Below are positions 61,086 through 64,000 of a stretch of DNA of 64,000 nucleotides, in pieces (position 1 is the stretch's first letter; each line of letters begins with the position of its first letter). A program made the translations under genes and the position numbers. The notes beneath the pieces are model-generated. The model did no database searches. It had not been told where the DNA came from and was given only the letters and a program-made list of their open reading frames with translations. The stretch is from an uncultured Microbacterium sp. (GTDB lineage Bacteria > Actinomycetota > Actinomycetes > Actinomycetales > Microbacteriaceae), in the NCBI RefSeq assembly GCF_947489255.1, contig NZ_CANLCY010000004.1:310001-374000 (forward strand), in the 5' to 3' direction.

Positions 61086-61132
61086 CGTCATTCCCGGACG
61101 GGGCGACGGGCGCGCGCCCCGTGGTCTCGAGA

Positions 61133-61189
61133 GGTCCCTGAGTCCGTGGAAGGTCCCTGAGTCCGTGGGAGGTCCCTGAGTCCGTGGGA
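61133..61189. repeat. 19-bp tandem repeat, three copies
   Basis: GGTCCCTGAGTCCGTGGGA-type units start at 61133, 61152 and 61171 and lead into the hairpin copy at 61190, which shares GGTCCCTGAG. This looks like local expansion from one arm of the 25-bp repeat. Confidence 0.8.
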
Positions 61190-61214
61190 GGTCCCTGAGC
61201 CTGTCGAAGGGACC
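61190..61214. repeat. 25-bp hairpin repeat (copy 5)
   Basis: Stem GGTCCCT/AGGGACC around GAGCCTGTCGA. Confidence 0.85.
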
Positions 61215-61410
61215 GGTGGCTTCGACAGGCTCAGCCACCTGGGCCGCGAGGGAGCGGTGGCTTCGACGGGCTCAGCCACCTGGGCCGCGAGGGATCGGTG
61301 GCTTCGACGGGCTCAGCCACCTGGGTCGCGAGGGGGCGGTGGCTTCGACGGGCTCAGCCACCTGGGCCGCGAGGGAGCGGTGGCTTCGACAGGCTCAGCC
61401 ACCCGGGCTC
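61215..61410. repeat. 41-bp tandem repeat, five copies, each with a hairpin
   Basis: Units begin at 61215, 61256, 61297, 61338 and 61379. Each starts with the hairpin stem GGTGGCT/AGCCACC around TCGAC(A/G)GGCTC, followed by a spacer like TGGGCCGCGAGGGAGC. The fifth copy degrades near 61410. This fills the gap between rpsO and the dioxygenase gene; no gene is supported there. Confidence 0.9.
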
Positions 61411-61467
61411 GCGAACGCCGAACGCCCGCCGCCGGGGCGACCGGGCAGCGGGCGTTCGACGAACGGG

Positions 61468-62484
61468 TCAGGATGCCGTGCGCGCGGCCAGCAGATCGGC
61501 GTGCCACCGTTCCGCGACGTCGGGGTGCGCCCGCAGGCGCGACTTCAGCGCGTTCTCGCCGTAGGTCGCGTGGATCGGGTTCGACGGATCCTGCGAGACG
61601 CCGCGGGCCTCGGCGGCGAGCTCCGCGGGCAGCTCGATGATCGGCAGCCGCGCGTCGAGGGCCGGGTTGAAGAAGAACGGCACCGAGATGCGCTCGTCGG
61701 GGAACGAGGGCGAGATCACGCGGTGGTTCGTCGCGGTCAGATACCCCTGCGTCGCGTACTCGAGCAGCTCGCCGATGTTGACGACGAAGGCGCCCGGCAC
61801 CGGGGGAGCGTCGACCCACTCGCCGTCGCGCTCGACCTGCAGACCGCCCTTGCCGGGCTCGACCCAGAGCAGGGTGAGAACCCCCGAGTCCTTGTGCGCA
61901 CCGACACCCTGCTGAGGGGTCGGGTCGTCTTTGCCCGGGTAGCGCACGATCTTGATGAGCGTCTGGGGGTCGCCGAAGTGGCGGTCGAAGTACTGCTCCT
62001 CGGCGCCGAGGGCGAGGGCCCACGCGCGCAGCAGCTTGCGGGCGACGCCGGTGAGGTGATCGTGCCACTCGGTGACGACCTCGCGGAGCTCGGGCTGGGC
62101 GGCCGGCCACAGGTTCGGCCCCACGAGCCGGTTGTAGCCGGGGCCGTCGGCATCCTGGATCGCGTCGCGCTCGGGACCGATGTCGATCTGCTCGCGCCAG
62201 TCCACGCGCCCCAGCGTGCGCTCGCCGCCGACGCGGGTGTAGCCGCGGAAGTGGGGGCTCGTGACGTTCTCGATCGCGAGCTTCTCGGCCTCGGGGAGGG
62301 CGAAGAAGTCGTGGGCGGCCTGCAGCAGTCGACCTTCGAGCTCGGGCGTGACCCCGGTTCCGGTCAGGTAGAAGAAGCCGACGTCATGGGTGGCGGCGCG
62401 CAGGTCGTCGCGGAAGCGGGACGCGGCCTCGGGCCCCTGATCGAGCAGCGAGAGGTCGAGGATCGGGAGGTTCAACTCGGACAT
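61468..62484 (-). CDS. isopenicillin-N-synthase-like 2-oxoglutarate/Fe(II) dioxygenase
   Basis: This 338-residue non-haem iron oxygenase has the N-terminal DIOX_N region (LPILDLSLLDQG, then VGFFYLTGTGV). The iron-binding core follows: His and Asp in GAHKDSGVLTLLW, the distal His in ATNHRVISP, and the R-x-S segment after it (RISVPFFFNP) that binds 2-oxoglutarate. Relatives include flavone, gibberellin and IPNS-type enzymes. The substrate is unknown. The ATG lies 6 nt after TAGCCT. Confidence 0.9.
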   Translation of the reverse strand: MSELNLPILDLSLLDQGPEAASRFRDDLRAATHDVGFFYLTGTGVTPELEGRLLQAAHDFFALPEAEKLAIENVTSPHFRGYTRVGGERTLGRVDWREQIDIGPERDAIQDADGPGYNRLVGPNLWPAAQPELREVVTEWHDHLTGVARKLLRAWALALGAEEQYFDRHFGDPQTLIKIVRYPGKDDPTPQQGVGAHKDSGVLTLLWVEPGKGGLQVERDGEWVDAPPVPGAFVVNIGELLEYATQGYLTATNHRVISPSFPDERISVPFFFNPALDARLPIIELPAELAAEARGVSQDPSNPIHATYGENALKSRLRAHPDVAERWHADLLAARTAS

Positions 62485-62490
62485 GGATCG

Positions 62491-62496
62491 AGGCTA
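62491..62496 (-). promoter_or_regulatory. -10 hexamer TAGCCT of the dioxygenase gene
   Basis: CGATCC separates it from the ATG (6 nt). Confidence 0.55.
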
Positions 62497-62614
62497 GGTC
62501 GGGCCTTCGTCGCGCGCGCGAATGTTGCCGACCGTTACCGCGCACGCGAGCGGCATCCGCTTTCCGCCGACATCGGGGATGCGCGAAGCGGCGAAAGTGC
62601 GTAATCTGTCACAG

Positions 62615-62633
62615 TCAGGTGAGGCTGTCCTTA
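62615..62633 (+). promoter_or_regulatory. IdeR/DtxR-like iron box
   Basis: TCAGGTGAGGCTGTCCTTA agrees with the DtxR/IdeR consensus TTAGGTTAGGCTAACCTAA at 14 of 19 positions. It lies 55 bp before efeU, so iron repression is expected. Confidence 0.75.
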
Positions 62634-62687
62634 CCTGGTCCGCAACGTCGCGGTCCTTCCTCCTCGTGAAAGTCGGAACTCCCGCCC

Positions 62688-63665
62688 GTGCTTGCCAGCT
62701 TCTTCGCCACCTTCCTCATCGGCCTCCGTGAAGGCCTCGAGGCCGCGCTCGTCGTCGGCATCCTCGTCGCCTACCTCACGCGCGTCGATCGCCGCGACGC
62801 CCTGCCCAAGCTCTGGACCGGTGTCGGACTCGCCGTGGCCCTCGCGCTCGGCGTCGGCGCGATCTTCACGTTCGGCGCCTACATGCTCACGTTCGAGGCC
62901 CAGGAGCTTCTCGGCGGCGGGCTCTCGCTGCTCGCGGTCGCGATGGTCACCTGGATGATCTTCTGGATGCAGAAGGCCGGCCGCACCCTCAAGGCGGGCC
63001 TCGAGGGCGGAGTCGACAAGGCGCTGCGCGGCGGCGTGTGGGCGCTCGTGGCGATCGGGTTCGTGTCGGTGGCCCGCGAGGGCGTGGAGACGACCCTGCT
63101 GCTGTGGTCGATGGTGCAGTCGTTCGGCGAGTCCCCCGTGGCCCTGCTCGGAGCGCTCCTGGGCCTCGCCACCGCCGTCGTCCTCGGCTGGTTCATCGCG
63201 CGCGGCATGCTGCGCCTCAACCTCGGCCGTTTCTTCACCTGGACGGGCGGTTTCCTCATCATCGTGGCGGCGGGCGTGCTCGCGTACGCCTTCCACGACC
63301 TGCAGGAGGCCGGGGCGCTTCCCGGCCCGTTCGGCGCCGGTGCGCCGATCGACCCCGCCACCGGTCTGGTCGCCACCGGCTGGGCCGGCTTCCCCTTCGG
63401 GTGGGCCTTCGACGTCTCGACCGCCGTGGCCCCCGACAGCGCGCTCGCGGTGCTGCTGCAGGCGACCGTGGGCTTCATGCCGCAGATGACGTGGCTGCAG
63501 GTCATCGCGTGGGTCGTCTACGTCGCCGTCGTCGTCCCGCCCTTCGTCCGGGGCGTGCGTGCGGGTCGTCGTCCGCGCCCCGCCGCGACCTCGCCGTCCA
63601 CCGTGCCGGCGGAGCCCCGGCTCGCGGCCGCCCCGGCGGCGGCCGGCACCTCCACCGCCCCCTGA
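62688..63665 (+). CDS. efeU: iron permease EfeU (FTR1 family)
   Basis: This 325-residue membrane permease brings oxidised ferric iron into the cell in the EfeUOB system. Two REGxE iron-ligand motifs are present: LREGLEAALV at about residues 13-22 and AREGVETTLL near 130. Seven helices are expected. A Pro/Ala-rich cytoplasmic tail ends the protein. It is the first gene of an efeUO unit, with efeO 59 bp downstream. The start is GTG. Confidence 0.93.
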   Translation: MLASFFATFLIGLREGLEAALVVGILVAYLTRVDRRDALPKLWTGVGLAVALALGVGAIFTFGAYMLTFEAQELLGGGLSLLAVAMVTWMIFWMQKAGRTLKAGLEGGVDKALRGGVWALVAIGFVSVAREGVETTLLLWSMVQSFGESPVALLGALLGLATAVVLGWFIARGMLRLNLGRFFTWTGGFLIIVAAGVLAYAFHDLQEAGALPGPFGAGAPIDPATGLVATGWAGFPFGWAFDVSTAVAPDSALAVLLQATVGFMPQMTWLQVIAWVVYVAVVVPPFVRGVRAGRRPRPAATSPSTVPAEPRLAAAPAAAGTSTAP

Positions 63666-63724
63666 GACATTCTTCCTCCCGCGCGCACCCGACGCCGCGG
63701 CATCCTTCCCTCGAACGGAGCACC

Positions 63725-64000
63725 ATGAATTCGACACGCCTCCTCGCGGCCGGCGCCGCGGCCGGCGCGGCCGTCCTCCTCCTCTCCGGCTGCGTCGCCA
63801 AGACCGACGCCGCGGCCTCCGGCGCCCTCACGGTGACCTCCACGGCCGACGGCTGCGCCGTCTCGGCCGGGAGCGCCCCCAGCGGCACCGTCGCCTTCAC
63901 GGTCGACAACAAGAGCGAGCAGACCACGGAGTTCTACCTGTTGGCCTCCGACGGCCTCCGCATCGTCGGCGAGGTCGAGAACATCGCCCCGGGCGCCTCG
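63725..64000 (+). CDS. efeO: iron uptake lipoprotein EfeO, N-terminal part (cut by window edge)
   Basis: The first 92 codons encode a lipoprotein signal ending in LLSGC and the start of a cupredoxin-like domain (GALTVTSTADGCAVSAGSAP, then FTVDNKSEQTTEFYLLASDG). In EfeO this domain is followed by an M75 peptidase-like iron-binding domain, which is beyond the window. It should capture iron outside the membrane for EfeU. Confidence 0.88.
   Translation, partial: MNSTRLLAAGAAAGAAVLLLSGCVAKTDAAASGALTVTSTADGCAVSAGSAPSGTVAFTVDNKSEQTTEFYLLASDGLRIVGEVENIAPGAS

Noticed and set aside
61133..61410. CRISPR array
   Set aside because: Units are contiguous and near-identical including the spacers, and no cas genes are present. 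This is a tandem repeat.
1..64000. Prophage, transposase or integrated element
   Set aside because: No integrase, transposase, phage structural gene or target duplication seen; gene content is core throughout.

Overview
The window is GC-rich (about 70 percent) actinobacterial chromosome and most resembles the family Microbacteriaceae, probably Microbacterium or a close relative. This rests on gene content and order (dxr, site-2 protease, ispG, then proS, nusA-rnpM-infB-rbfA, truB, ribF), many GTG starts, frequent four-base ATGA/GTGA gene overlaps, and promoters that sit directly against start codons. I see no prophage, insertion sequence, CRISPR array, tRNA or rRNA. This is mostly core chromosome, with several families of short palindromic repeats between genes.

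Bases 1-6218 are a glycerol block: the start of glpK, glpF and glpD on the minus strand, a divergent SorC-type regulator with a 35-bp palindrome in the shared intergenic region, and a minus-strand dhaK-dhaL-dhaM cluster for PTS-linked dihydroxyacetone kinase. Bases 6324-22707 hold plsC, an FKBP lipoprotein, the MEP-pathway genes dxr and ispG, a MurE-like Mur ligase, an RseP-type protease, a fused TrpE-TrpG/PhzE-like enzyme behind a complete tryptophan attenuator, a BenE-type transporter, a sigma factor with its partner membrane protein, proS, an aldo/keto reductase and a DUF1206 membrane protein.

Bases 22783-37822 hold a membrane-domain/lipase fusion, glycogen phosphorylase, an HD-domain protein, then the transcription/translation cluster nusA-rnpM-infB-rbfA and, past mutY and a P-loop-less uridine-kinase-like gene, truB and ribF. 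I see no rimP at its usual place before nusA. Bases 37854-49910 hold an EmrB-type exporter, copA behind a CsoR-like operator, a lipoprotein, a SNF2 helicase, a group III phosphofructokinase, a DUF559-type nuclease-like gene flanked by related long palindromes, and oligopeptidase B.

Bases 50032-64000 hold a PHO-box-preceded PiT phosphate transporter pair, a calcineurin-like phosphoesterase, aspA, an FAH-family hydrolase, a PrsW protease, a second FKBP, YceI, two exporters, a DUF167 protein, rpsO, a tandem-repeat array, a 2-oxoglutarate dioxygenase, and the start of an efeUO iron-uptake operon behind an IdeR/DtxR-like box.

Three patterns cut across the genes. At least sixteen start codons lie exactly 6 nt after a TANNNT hexamer, which fits systematic leaderless transcription. 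A 25-bp hairpin with constant core and co-varying stems occurs ten times. The word GGATGCC/GGCATCC is strikingly frequent, inside genes and in terminator stems.
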